Source of the DNA: Clostridiaceae bacterium
GTDB lineage: Bacteria > Bacillota > Clostridia > Peptostreptococcales > Peptostreptococcaceae
DNA: 54,239 nt
Assembly: GCA_902362365.1 (NCBI GenBank)
Contig: CABIVQ010000010.1
Span: forward strand, 1-54,239
Direction: 5' to 3'
Positions 16,279 to 25,285 of the stretch are shown piece by piece (position 1 is the first letter of the stretch; each line of letters begins with the position of its first letter). Below the pieces are notes generated by a model. That model was not told the origin of the DNA, searched no databases, and was given only the letters and a program-made list of their open reading frames with translations. A program made the translations under genes and the position numbers.

Positions 16279-18243
16279 ATGAAGGGGAATAAAAGAATTA
16301 AATTTACCTTCTTAATAATGTCTATTATATCTTTATCTTTACTGTTGACATCAGTCATCACAGTATATAGAGCTGGATTAAATAGCATGAGTACAAGTTA
16401 TATAAATAAAGATCAATGGAATTTTATAGAACCTAATTTTTATAAAAGTACCAGGTTTGATAAAACAGTTCTACCTATGATACTTACAGGCATTGAAGTT
16501 GATTTATATGGTGAAAAAGATGATTATTATTCAGATTATGGATATTTTGATGTTGAATCATTTAAAAATGTAAAATTCATAGCATTTGACAAAATTTCAA
16601 AAAAATATGTTACGAATACTGTTTATAAAAATATAGATGATTTTAAGAAAAATATAAATGGATATGTTGATATAAGCTTTAATACAGTAGATGGTAAGTA
16701 TACAAAAAAAGTAGGAAATAAAGAAAATGAAATAAATAATCATTATGATAATGTTGTACTTAATATAACTGGTAATATGGAAGTATATATATCAATTCCT
16801 AAGAATTTAGAGAAAGAGGATTCTCTATATGGTGAACAGTATTGGTACAACAGAGATGCTAAGTTAATTAGATTATTAGAACTTATAGGGTTTATATCAT
16901 CTATTGTGTTTTTAATTTCAACTATTATATATTTATTTATTAAAGTTGAACCAATAGATAAGAACAGTAAGATTCTTAAATACTATAGCAAAATTCCTTT
17001 AGAGATTATAATATTTTTACTAGGATATTTAATGGTTTTTATGATTGATTGGATATCATACCCCTATATTGATTGGTTTGCAATATGCATATTTGTGGTA
17101 TCTGTCTTTACATGGATAAGTTGTATTATATTATTTGGTAAACAAATAAAGTATTTTGATAAAAAAATAGATATATTAAAAACTAGTTTTATAATGAGGT
17201 TTATACTTAACTTTGTAAAAAGCATTAAGGATGGTATAAAAGCAAGTAAAAAAATATCACTAATTAGAAAAATATTTATTATTGGTATAGGGTGCATAAT
17301 TATAAATTTATGTTCATTAATATTTGGATATGGTGGTACTATCATAATTCCGTGTTTAACAGTATCTATATTTACTGCATATATATTAAAAAAATTAGCA
17401 TATTTAAGTGAAATAATGGATGGAACAGAAAAAATAAAAAATGGAGATTTAGAGTATAAAATTCCTATTAAAGATGATGATAATTTTACCGTATTAGCAG
17501 AAAATATAAATAATATTGGACAAGGCCTTGAGAACTCTATTGAAGATGCTTTAAAAAGTGAACGAATGAAGGCAGAACTTATAACAAACGTTTCTCATGA
17601 TTTGAAAACACCATTAACTTCAATAATAAATTATATAGAATTAATAAAAAAGGAAAAGAATATAGAACCAGATTATATAAATGACTATATAAAGGTGCTA
17701 GATTCAAAATCTAAGAGATTGAAAGTATTAATAGAAGATTTATTTGAAGCTAGTAAAGCGAGTAGCGGAAATTTAGAAATTAATATGGATAAAATAGAGC
17801 TAAGGCAATTGCTAAGGCAAAGTATAGGTGAAATGGAAGAAAAAATACTTGAATCGAACTTAGATATACGATTGAATCTACCAGAAGATAAGGTATATAT
17901 ATATGCAGATGGAAGAAGAATGTATAGAGTTCTTGAAAATCTCTTATCTAATATAATAAAATACTCTCTAAATAACACAAGAGTGTATATAGATTTAAAT
18001 GTAAATGAGGGCAAAGTAACTTTAATTATGAAAAATATATCTTCTTATGAATTAAATTTTGATCCAGTAGAGATTATGGAAAGATTTAAACGTGCAGATG
18101 AATCTAGAAATACAGAAGGAAGCGGACTTGGATTAGCTATTGCTAAAGATTTAGTAAACTTACAAGGTGGTAAATTCCATATAGAAATAGATGGAGATTT
18201 ATTTAAATCAGTTTTAGAATTTGATGAGCTGAATCAAGATTAA
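16279..18243 (+). CDS. Multi-TM sensor histidine kinase
   Basis: 654 residues. One helix (about 9-29), an extracytoplasmic domain of about 170 residues rich in Tyr and Asp, then about five membrane helices (about 198-375), a HAMP-like linker (DGTEKIKNGDLEYKI), a HisKA domain with H440 in NVSHDLKTPLTS, and an ATPase domain with N-box and GSGLGLAIAKDLV. All catalytic motifs are present. Partner of the OmpR-type regulator upstream. The signal is unknown; the large outside domain and the linked secreted protein suggest envelope sensing. Confidence 0.9.
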   Translation: MKGNKRIKFTFLIMSIISLSLLLTSVITVYRAGLNSMSTSYINKDQWNFIEPNFYKSTRFDKTVLPMILTGIEVDLYGEKDDYYSDYGYFDVESFKNVKFIAFDKISKKYVTNTVYKNIDDFKKNINGYVDISFNTVDGKYTKKVGNKENEINNHYDNVVLNITGNMEVYISIPKNLEKEDSLYGEQYWYNRDAKLIRLLELIGFISSIVFLISTIIYLFIKVEPIDKNSKILKYYSKIPLEIIIFLLGYLMVFMIDWISYPYIDWFAICIFVVSVFTWISCIILFGKQIKYFDKKIDILKTSFIMRFILNFVKSIKDGIKASKKISLIRKIFIIGIGCIIINLCSLIFGYGGTIIIPCLTVSIFTAYILKKLAYLSEIMDGTEKIKNGDLEYKIPIKDDDNFTVLAENINNIGQGLENSIEDALKSERMKAELITNVSHDLKTPLTSIINYIELIKKEKNIEPDYINDYIKVLDSKSKRLKVLIEDLFEASKASSGNLEINMDKIELRQLLRQSIGEMEEKILESNLDIRLNLPEDKVYIYADGRRMYRVLENLLSNIIKYSLNNTRVYIDLNVNEGKVTLIMKNISSYELNFDPVEIMERFKRADESRNTEGSGLGLAIAKDLVNLQGGKFHIEIDGDLFKSVLEFDELNQD

Positions 18244-18250
18244 TAATACA

Positions 18251-18306
18251 AATAAAGGGACTAGGATAGGTTTAAAATAAACATATCTTGGTCCCTTTAT
18301 TTTATT
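18251..18306. terminator. Bidirectional terminator, kinase / AraC regulator
   Basis: An 18-bp stem with two G-U pairs (18251-18268 with 18284-18301) between convergent genes, followed by TTATTATTTT on the plus strand; it overlaps the last codons of the AraC gene. Confidence 0.8.
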
Positions 18307-19039
18307 ATTTTAAAAGTATAGAAGATCTATATTGAGATGGGGTTTGATTGGTGAATTTTTTAAATATTATACTGTAATAAGTTTGATTATTAAATCCTAC
18401 AGAAAAAGCAATTTCAAGTAGGCTTAAATCAGTTTTAGCTAAAAGTTCTTTGCTTTTTTCTACTCTAAAATTATTTAAAAAATGGGAAAAAGTATGTCCT
18501 GTATATTTTTTAAATAAGCTGCAAAAATAGCATTTGTTTATGTCTAATTTTTCGCAAATGGAGTCAATAGAAATTTCATCTTGGTAATGATGATGTATAT
18601 ATCCGATTGCTTTACGAATATAAGGACTCATTATTGTGTTTGGCGCATCTTGACTTTTTAGTTTATCTTCATAAATATTTATAATTAAATTACATAGATA
18701 ATTAGAGCATGTAAGTGGTCTATATGTAATGTCTCTATTTATCAAGTTAGTAACAAGATTAGTTCGGAATGGTCCAATGATAAAATAACCGATTTTTTTA
18801 TTATATTTACATATATCAATTACTTTATAGTTAATATCATTTTTTAACTGTATATGAGAATTAATTGACTCATCTTTACAATTTTTTATATTTATTTTAA
18901 TTTCCTCAAGTGGATATATTCTATCAAAAAAGTCTGTATATCCGATCTTGCATAAATCTTCTAATTCATAATTTATTAATTTAATCGGGACGTTACAACA
19001 ATCATAAAAATCTTTTATTATCGAATATTCAAAGCTCAT
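18305..19039 (-). CDS. AraC-family transcriptional regulator next to heme locus
   Basis: 244 residues. The last 105 form a double HTH AraC domain (from MSPYIRKAIGYIHHHYQDEIS to TPSQYRSS). The first 130 form a sensor domain with several Cys and His (NCCNVPIK-type start, CKIGYTDFF, CKDESINSH, CSNYLCNL) that I cannot assign to a named family. It is transcribed away from the NEAT operon with a 181-base shared upstream region that holds a Fur-like box, so it is the obvious candidate local regulator of heme uptake. Ligand unknown. Start is ATG after TAGGAGTAATAA. Confidence 0.85.
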   Translation of the reverse strand: MSFEYSIIKDFYDCCNVPIKLINYELEDLCKIGYTDFFDRIYPLEEIKINIKNCKDESINSHIQLKNDINYKVIDICKYNKKIGYFIIGPFRTNLVTNLINRDITYRPLTCSNYLCNLIINIYEDKLKSQDAPNTIMSPYIRKAIGYIHHHYQDEISIDSICEKLDINKCYFCSLFKKYTGHTFSHFLNNFRVEKSKELLAKTDLSLLEIAFSVGFNNQTYYSIIFKKFTNQTPSQYRSSILLK

Positions 19040-19132
19040 TTATTACTCCTAAAAGTTTATTTAAATATTTTTAAAAATATATAAATATATTTAAAAATAT
19101 TTATAAAAATTAATGTATACTTAATATGTAAA

Positions 19133-19153
19133 TGAAAATCAGTATCATATAAT
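19133..19153 (+). promoter_or_regulatory. Fur-box-like operator abutting a TATAAT -10
   Basis: TGAAAATCAGTATCA (19133-19147) matches the Fur consensus TGATAATNATTATCA at 12 of 14 positions and is followed at once by TATAAT (19148-19153). No good -35 is visible. Iron-dependent repression of the NEAT operon is expected. Confidence 0.6.
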
Positions 19154-19220
19154 AAATAATACTTTTTATAAAAATAAAAGTCAATAGATAATAATTACAA
19201 ATAATATTTGGAGGAATAAG

Positions 19221-21251
19221 ATGATATTTAGAAATAAAGCATTAAAAACTACGGCAGCTGCGATAGCGATATTTTCAATGGTAGCAACAGGAAGTATGAG
19301 CTATGTTCATGCAGATAACTCATCATTAAGCAATGGAGTATCAATAGAAAGAACATTAGCTGACAATAAGTACGACATAAATTACAAGGTGATATATGTA
19401 AATGATGAGGGGGTAGCAGAGCCAGATAATGTAACAGGAGCAAACCATGCATTAATGACATTAGATGGAACAAATTATCAAATGGAAGTGAAAGATGGCA
19501 AGGCATATGTAACTGTCAAGTTTAATAGTAAGATGCATGGAATGATGAATAATTATAAATTCTTAGTAGATGGAAAAGAAGCAAATTATACTCAAAATGG
19601 AGCGGCATATACAATAGAATTATCATCAATCAATTCAACAATAGATGCTAGTATGTACGTTCCAATGATGGGAAAAGAAGTTAGATTTTTATTAGCTCCA
19701 AATGGAGAATTATCAACTGAAAAAGTTTTAAAGGATGGAAGTTATCCAGCACCAAATGATGTTAAGTACATAGGAGATGGTAATGCAGAAACTGGAAATA
19801 CTATGGCTAGAAAGGTTTTAGCTGATACGTCAGTAATAAAAGTTAAGGATGGAAAAATAAATACTACACTTACATTTAATGAAGAAATGTACAATATGAT
19901 AGGAAACTTTAAAGTTAAGGTTGACGGAGAAAATGCTCAAATAACTGAAAATAGAACAGAGAGAACAATAAGCTTTGATATGCCAAAAGTAGATTCAAAA
20001 ATAGAAGTCAGCTTAATGGTTACTATAATGGGAAGAGAAGTAAGCTTTGCTACAATCCTTAATACAACAAAAGTTGAATATGAAGAAGTAGTTGTACAAG
20101 CACCAGGTGAACAACAACCACCAGTTGATGATAATGACAATGATAATGATAATACTGGATCTGGAGATAATACTGGATCTGGAGATAATGCTGGATCTGG
20201 AGATAACAACGGATCAAATGATAATACTGAATCAGATGGAAGTAACTCAGGAAATACATCTACAGATACTTCAAAACCAAATGATTCTACAAATAATCAA
20301 AGTGGAACAATAAAAAATGGAACTTATACAGTTAAAAATAATGTAGAATACGTAGGTACTGGAAATGCTGAACTTGGAAACTCAATGGCTCGAAAAGTAC
20401 TTGGAGAGTATTCTAAAATAGTAGCTAAAGATGGAAAAATAACTGCTACATTAAACTTTACAGAAGATCAATATGATTTCATAGAAAACTTTAGAGTAAA
20501 AGTTGATGGAAAAGATGTAAAGGTAACTGTTAATAAAGTAAATAGAACAATAAGCTTTGAAATGCCATCTATAGATTCAGAAGTTGTAGTAACTGTAAAA
20601 GTAAGCATAATGGGAAGAGATGTTAGCTTTAAGACTATATTTGATAAAAGTACATTAGTATTTGGCGATAATACTACAAATAATGGAAGTGGAAGCTCAA
20701 ACAACACAAACAATAGTACTGGAAACTCTACAACTACTGATAGTGAAAGTAATAAAGTAGAAAGTACTGTTAAAAAAGGTAAGTTATACACGATAAAAAA
20801 TACAGTTTCACATTCAAGCGAAACTGGAAAAGAAATGGCTAGAAAATATTTAAATTCTACATCTAAAGTTGAAATAGTTGATGGGGAAACTTATGTTACA
20901 TTAACATTTACAGGTGCAAGTCTTATGCAAAATCATGCAATATATGTGAATGGAAGTAAGGTATCTCATACAGTTGTTGCAAAATCAGGTGATAGCATAA
21001 GTTTAAGATTTAAAGTATCTGATTTAAGTGATTCTATAAAAGTTGGTTTATATGTAATACCAATGTCTAGAAATATAGAATTTGGAGTAACTTTATTAGA
21101 AGACACATTAACATTTGTTAAAGATTTTGATTTAAATGAAGATGGAACTCTTCCTCAAACTGGATCATTAATAGATTCTAATATTGCAATAGGTGCAGGT
21201 AGTGCAATGATGGCAGTAGCAGGAATCTTAGGCAGAAGAAAAAGAAAGTAG
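19221..21251 (+). CDS. LPXTG wall protein with four NEAT heme-binding domains
   Basis: 676 residues: signal peptide ending YVHA (about residue 31), NEAT domains at about 51-163, 170-288, 364-477 and 517-632, a Gly/Asp/Asn/Ser linker between the second and third, and a sorting signal LPQTG (644-648), hydrophobic helix and RRKRK tail. It would capture heme at the cell wall. The common NEAT heme motif YxxxY is absent. Each domain instead has a Met in the N-terminal loop (M79, M195, M389, M539; MARK in three of them) and a Met in the last hairpin (M150, M270, M464, M615; mostly MGR). That suggests methionine-ligated heme as in streptococcal Shp. First gene of the operon, with GGAGG before ATG. 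Confidence 0.92.
   Translation: MIFRNKALKTTAAAIAIFSMVATGSMSYVHADNSSLSNGVSIERTLADNKYDINYKVIYVNDEGVAEPDNVTGANHALMTLDGTNYQMEVKDGKAYVTVKFNSKMHGMMNNYKFLVDGKEANYTQNGAAYTIELSSINSTIDASMYVPMMGKEVRFLLAPNGELSTEKVLKDGSYPAPNDVKYIGDGNAETGNTMARKVLADTSVIKVKDGKINTTLTFNEEMYNMIGNFKVKVDGENAQITENRTERTISFDMPKVDSKIEVSLMVTIMGREVSFATILNTTKVEYEEVVVQAPGEQQPPVDDNDNDNDNTGSGDNTGSGDNAGSGDNNGSNDNTESDGSNSGNTSTDTSKPNDSTNNQSGTIKNGTYTVKNNVEYVGTGNAELGNSMARKVLGEYSKIVAKDGKITATLNFTEDQYDFIENFRVKVDGKDVKVTVNKVNRTISFEMPSIDSEVVVTVKVSIMGRDVSFKTIFDKSTLVFGDNTTNNGSGSSNNTNNSTGNSTTTDSESNKVESTVKKGKLYTIKNTVSHSSETGKEMARKYLNSTSKVEIVDGETYVTLTFTGASLMQNHAIYVNGSKVSHTVVAKSGDSISLRFKVSDLSDSIKVGLYVIPMSRNIEFGVTLLEDTLTFVKDFDLNEDGTLPQTGSLIDSNIAIGAGSAMMAVAGILGRRKRK
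20154..20207 (+). repeat. Three 18-bp tandem repeats in the NEAT-protein linker
   Basis: Three near-identical 18-bp units (starting 20154, 20172, 20190) based on ACTGGATCTGGAGATAAT encode TGSGDN units. Copy number could vary by slippage, changing linker length between NEAT 2 and 3. Confidence 0.85.
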
Positions 21252-21259
21252 GAAACAAA

Positions 21260-21904
21260 ATGAAATCATTTAAAAATAAATTAATGAGTAAAGTAAGTAC
21301 GTTATTCTCTTTAATTTTAATCGGTATTTTATCATTATCTTCAAGCATTGTACATGCAGACTCAAAAGATGAAATATCAAGTGGGATATATACTTTAAAA
21401 AATGATACTAATTATGAAGATGGAAATGAAATAGGAATGTCAATGTCAAGATCTTATACAGATGAAGATATGACACTTGAAAAGAGAAGCGATAAAATTT
21501 ATTATACTTTAGGTCTTTCAGGGGCTCAATACATGAATAACCATAGAATTCTTGTAAATGACGAAAGTGTAGAGTATGAAAAAGTTGAAGAAAATACTGA
21601 AGAAGGTACTTTAAAACTAAAGTTTGAGGTATCGGATCCAGAAGATAAAATAGTTATCCAAATGTATGTAGATGCAATGGGAAGAGATGTGGAGTATGAA
21701 TTAATACCTAAATTAGATACGATAGAATTAGTAGAAGCGATTGAAGAAGAACCAAAAGTTGAGGAGAATGTTGAAGAATCAGATAATACAGATTCTCAAG
21801 TGAAAGATACTTCAGAAAAAACATCAAATAATATACCTTTAATAGGTGGAGTAGTTATTTTAGCCGTAGCAATAATATTATTTATGGTTAAGAAGAAAAA
21901 GTAG
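21260..21904 (+). CDS. Membrane-anchored single-NEAT heme-relay protein
   Basis: 214 residues: signal peptide ending VHAD (about residue 34), one NEAT domain (about 40-155), an acidic spacer, a C-terminal membrane helix (PLIGGVVILAVAIILFMV) and a KKKK tail. No LPXTG-like sorting motif precedes the helix, so it is probably held in the membrane rather than sorted. The methionine pair of the other NEAT domains is kept (M62 in MSMSRS, M140 in AMGRDVEY). It sits 8 bases after the wall protein gene and is the natural middle link between wall capture and the lipoprotein, like IsdC or Shp in other systems. Confidence 0.88.
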   Translation: MKSFKNKLMSKVSTLFSLILIGILSLSSSIVHADSKDEISSGIYTLKNDTNYEDGNEIGMSMSRSYTDEDMTLEKRSDKIYYTLGLSGAQYMNNHRILVNDESVEYEKVEENTEEGTLKLKFEVSDPEDKIVIQMYVDAMGRDVEYELIPKLDTIELVEAIEEEPKVEENVEESDNTDSQVKDTSEKTSNNIPLIGGVVILAVAIILFMVKKKK

Positions 21905-22447
21905 ATGAAAAGAATATCTAAGATATTATTTACACTGGGTTTAATATTAATATTAGGCTCAGTGTCTTTAAATATGCACACAAAATATAAACAAAATCAG
22001 GCTAAAAATAACTTTAATCAAAAAATAGAAAATGATGAAGAAATAAAAAATATCAATTTAGGTGATGAAATAGGTTTAATAGATATCCCAAGTTTAAATA
22101 TTAGCACAGTAATTGTAAGTGGTACAGGTAAAGAGCAAATAAGATACTATGTAGGACATTTCGAAAATACTCCTATGCCAGGAGAGAATGGAAACTTCTG
22201 TATAGCTGGTCATAGTAGTACTATATATAACAATATATTTAATGATCTTCATAAGATAAAAATAAATGATGAGATAATAATAACTACATCAAATGGTGAA
22301 TTTACATATATTGTAAATGAAAAATTTGAAACAGATCCTACTAATATGGATGTTTTAAATCAAGATAATGATATAAAGGAATTAACAATAGTTACTTGTT
22401 CAAATCAAGGAAAAGATAGATTGATTGTAAAAGGTAGATTAAAGTAA
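21905..22447 (+). CDS. Sortase (class D-like) of the heme locus
   Basis: 180 residues: an N-terminal membrane helix (about 7-23) then the sortase beta-barrel. Catalytic residues are H103 (IAGHSS), C165 (VTCSNQ) and R172 (DRLIVKG). GLIDIPSLNI near the start is typical of the SrtA/D-like families. The ATG follows directly on the stop codon of the previous gene with only a weak purine stretch ahead, so translation is probably coupled. It most likely anchors the LPQTG NEAT protein to peptidoglycan. Confidence 0.88.
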   Translation: MKRISKILFTLGLILILGSVSLNMHTKYKQNQAKNNFNQKIENDEEIKNINLGDEIGLIDIPSLNISTVIVSGTGKEQIRYYVGHFENTPMPGENGNFCIAGHSSTIYNNIFNDLHKIKINDEIIITTSNGEFTYIVNEKFETDPTNMDVLNQDNDIKELTIVTCSNQGKDRLIVKGRLK

Positions 22448-22460
22448 AGAGGAGATTAAA

Positions 22461-23360
22461 ATGAAATTCAAAAAGTATTTAATAAGTATTTGTACTTCAG
22501 TAATGATGCTATCAGTAGTTGGTTGCTCTAGTACAAGTATAGATGATAATAATTCTAAAGGTGATGCAACAAATAAAGAAAGTTATGGAGAGGATTCTGT
22601 TGTAGTAGCAACTTCTGTAGCAGTAGCTCAAATATTAGATGAATTAGGAGTCAAAATAAGTGGAGTTCCGACTACATCATATGACCTTCCAGAAAATGCT
22701 AAAGATGCAGTAGAGGTTGGAACACCAATGAATCCAGATTTAGAAATAATTAAGTCTTTAAATCCAGATGTTGTAGTATCAGTAGATACATTGGGTCAAG
22801 ATTTTATAGATAATTTCACACAAAATGGCATACCGAGTGAATTTGTAAACTTAACTAGTTATAATGACTTAAAAGAAACAATTAACACTTTAGGAGAAAA
22901 GTTTAATAAGCAAGATAAAGCAAGTGAAATAATAAATAAATTAGAAACAAAAGAAAGTGAATTAGAATCGAAATTTAATGATAGTGAAAAACCTAATGTA
23001 TTAGTTATATTTGGAGCACCGGGTACAATGATGTTAGGAACTGATAAGTGTTATGTAGGAAATTTAGTTAATTTAGCAGGTGGTAAAAATGTACTAGAGA
23101 ATTCAACGTCATCTTTCGTACAAATCAATAAGGAAGAATTACTAAACTTAAATCCAGATAAAATTGTAGTGATGACACATGCTGACCCAGAAACTACAAA
23201 AGCACAAGTTAAGAATACTTTAGAAACAGATGCAGCATGGAAGAATTTAAGTGCAGTAAAAAATGGAGAAGTACATTATTTAGAAAATGATTATTTTGGT
23301 ATGAGTGCGAATTTAAAGGTAATAGAAGCTTTAGATATGATGCACGATTTACTTTATTAA
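22461..23360 (+). CDS. IsdE-like heme-binding lipoprotein (ABC substrate-binding protein)
   Basis: 299 residues with a lipobox LSVVGC (lipidated C22) and a helical-backbone class III solute-binding fold. Two residues fit the heme ligands of staphylococcal IsdE: M90 in GTPMNPD and H240 in MTHADPE, with the same spacing as the IsdE Met and His. It would receive heme from the membrane NEAT protein and pass it to the permease. The ribosome site is AGAGGAG; the gene starts 13 bases after the sortase. Confidence 0.9.
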   Translation: MKFKKYLISICTSVMMLSVVGCSSTSIDDNNSKGDATNKESYGEDSVVVATSVAVAQILDELGVKISGVPTTSYDLPENAKDAVEVGTPMNPDLEIIKSLNPDVVVSVDTLGQDFIDNFTQNGIPSEFVNLTSYNDLKETINTLGEKFNKQDKASEIINKLETKESELESKFNDSEKPNVLVIFGAPGTMMLGTDKCYVGNLVNLAGGKNVLENSTSSFVQINKEELLNLNPDKIVVMTHADPETTKAQVKNTLETDAAWKNLSAVKNGEVHYLENDYFGMSANLKVIEALDMMHDLLY

Positions 23361-23381
23361 ATAATATGAGGTTTAGTTGAC

Positions 23382-24371
23382 ATGATTATAAATTCTAAAA
23401 ACAAAAAAAATAAAATAATACTTCTATCTTTTATAACTATATTTATGCTATTTTTAATATCTATAAATTTAGGTAGTATAAAAGTTGAATTAAAAGAGCT
23501 TATAGTTGGTTTATTATCAAACACTGATGATCCTAAAATAAGTATAATAAGAGATATAAGAATTCCAAGAGTGTTAGCAGCAATTATTATAGGTGCTAAC
23601 TTGGCTGTATCGGGTGTACTTTTACAAGCAATAATAAGAAATCCATTAGCGGAACCTTCTATAGTAGGGATATCTTCGGGAGCGTCTTTAATATCAGTAG
23701 TTATATTATTATTTTTTCCTAGCCTAAATAGTATAAGACCTTTATTTGGATTCCTTGGTGGATTAGTTTCGTGTATTTTAGTATGCGGACTAGCATTTAA
23801 AAAAGGATTATCACCAATTAGAATAGTTTTAGCAGGTGTAGCAGTAAATGCAATGCTTAGTGCTATAACTAATATTACAGTACAGTTTGGCGCAGGAGCA
23901 GTTAGTAGTGTTCAAAGTTGGTTAACTGGTAGCTTAGCAAATATAACATGGATAGATATAAAATTATTATTAATATATTCTATCATTGGACATATTGGAG
24001 CATTTTTACTGTATAAATCTTGTGATTTAATAGCATTAGGAGAAAAAAATGCAAAAAGTTTAGGATTAAACTATGACTTACACATGTCCTTAATATGTGT
24101 CGTAGCTGTTTTTCTAAGTGCAACAGCTACATCAATAGGAGGAGTAATTGCTTTTGTTGGTCTTGTAGTTCCGCATATTTGTAGAATTATTATGGGGTCA
24201 AGTCACAGGTACTTAATACCGTTTAGTATAAGTATGGGTGGAATTCTTTTATTATTAGCAGATACATTAGGAAGAATGGCATTTAGTCCTTTAGAAATTC
24301 CTGTTGGTATAGTTATGGCTGTAATTGGAGGACCGGTATTTTTATATTTACTTAGAAGGAGCGAAGTATAG
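23382..24371 (+). CDS. FecCD-family heme ABC permease (IsdF-like)
   Basis: 329 residues with about ten membrane helices. Family motifs include IRIPRVLAAIIIGANLAVSG near the N-terminus, NPLAEPSIVGISSGAS, and GLVVPHICRIIMG before the last helices. It forms the homodimeric transmembrane channel of a type II ABC importer. Only one permease gene is present, as in the Isd system. The last base overlaps the start of the ATPase gene. Confidence 0.92.
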   Translation: MIINSKNKKNKIILLSFITIFMLFLISINLGSIKVELKELIVGLLSNTDDPKISIIRDIRIPRVLAAIIIGANLAVSGVLLQAIIRNPLAEPSIVGISSGASLISVVILLFFPSLNSIRPLFGFLGGLVSCILVCGLAFKKGLSPIRIVLAGVAVNAMLSAITNITVQFGAGAVSSVQSWLTGSLANITWIDIKLLLIYSIIGHIGAFLLYKSCDLIALGEKNAKSLGLNYDLHMSLICVVAVFLSATATSIGGVIAFVGLVVPHICRIIMGSSHRYLIPFSISMGGILLLLADTLGRMAFSPLEIPVGIVMAVIGGPVFLYLLRRSEV

Positions 24372-25150
24372 TGATAGTTGGAAAAAATATAGAATTTTCA
24401 TATGATGGTAATAAAGAGTTTATAAAAGATTTAAATGTGAATATACAGAAGGGAAAGATAACTACAATACTAGGCCCTAATGGAAGTGGAAAATCAACAC
24501 TTTTGAGTTTATTATGTGGAATTAATAAAATAAAAAGTGGTGAGATATTTATAGATGATTTAAATATTAGCAATATGAAATATAAAGATATTGCTAAGAA
24601 AGTTGCAACAGTTCATCAACAAAATTCTGTTCCAAATGATATAAGTGTAGAAAATTTAATTAGTTATGGAAGATTACCTCATAAGGGATTTTTTGAAAAA
24701 GATAGTAAAAATGATGCTGAAATTATAGATTGGGCTATAAAATGTACAGGATTAGAAGCGTATAAAGATAAGCAAGTTATGAGCTTATCAGGTGGGGAGA
24801 GACAAAGAGTATTTATATCTATGGCATTAGCTCAAAAGCCAGAAGTATTGTTTTTAGATGAACCTACAACTTATCTAGATATTTATCATCAAATAGAAAT
24901 TTTAGAACTTGTTAAAAAGCTTAATGAAGAGTATGGTATAACAATAGTTATGGTTCTTCATGATATAAATCAGGCTATAAAATATAGCCATAATATTATT
25001 ATAATGAAAAATGGAAAACTTATAAAAAGTGGATCAGCTAAAAGTATTATAAATAGAGAATTATTAAAAGAGGTGTATAAAGTAGATGGTGTAGTTAGTA
25101 CTTTAGATAAAGAAACATATTTTATACCAACTAGAGTATGTAATATATAA
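24371..25150 (+). CDS. Heme/iron ABC importer ATPase (FecE-like)
   Basis: 259 residues. Walker A GPNGSGKST, signature LSGGERQR, Walker B VLFLDEPT and the switch histidine in VLHD are all present. Start is GTG at 24371 overlapping the permease stop codon by one base, with AAGGAG upstream. It powers import through the preceding permease. Confidence 0.92.
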   Translation: MIVGKNIEFSYDGNKEFIKDLNVNIQKGKITTILGPNGSGKSTLLSLLCGINKIKSGEIFIDDLNISNMKYKDIAKKVATVHQQNSVPNDISVENLISYGRLPHKGFFEKDSKNDAEIIDWAIKCTGLEAYKDKQVMSLSGGERQRVFISMALAQKPEVLFLDEPTTYLDIYHQIEILELVKKLNEEYGITIVMVLHDINQAIKYSHNIIIMKNGKLIKSGSAKSIINRELLKEVYKVDGVVSTLDKETYFIPTRVCNI

Positions 25151-25240
25151 TAAAAGAAAGTAAGGAAACAAAATAATATTTAAAAATATTATAAAAAACC
25201 AAATATATTTAAAGCTTTGAATAAAAGAAGGATGTAAAAT

Positions 25241-25273
25241 GTTAATTGAAAATGAAAACAAATATCAATTAAC
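25241..25273 (+). promoter_or_regulatory. Hairpin before the DUF4405 gene
   Basis: GTTAATTGA (25241-25249) pairs perfectly with TCAATTAAC (25265-25273), loop 15 bases. GGGAG of the ribosome site starts at the next base. It could modulate translation or protect the processed mRNA end; no U-run follows, so it is not a terminator. Confidence 0.5.
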
Positions 25274-25285
25274 GGGAGTTTTATA

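Noticed and set aside
20154..20207. Possible CRISPR-like short repeat array
   Set aside because: The units are contiguous 18-bp in-frame coding repeats with no spacers.
20059..20313. Several long open frames on both strands across the NEAT-protein linker
   Set aside because: They arise from the low-complexity GGATCTGGAGATAAT-type tandem repeats of the linker and have no ribosome sites; the NEAT gene explains the sequence.
21830..21860. NIPLIGG as an unusual sortase motif
   Set aside because: It has neither the Pro-x-Thr core nor the small-residue pattern of known motifs; recorded as membrane anchor instead, with the doubt noted.
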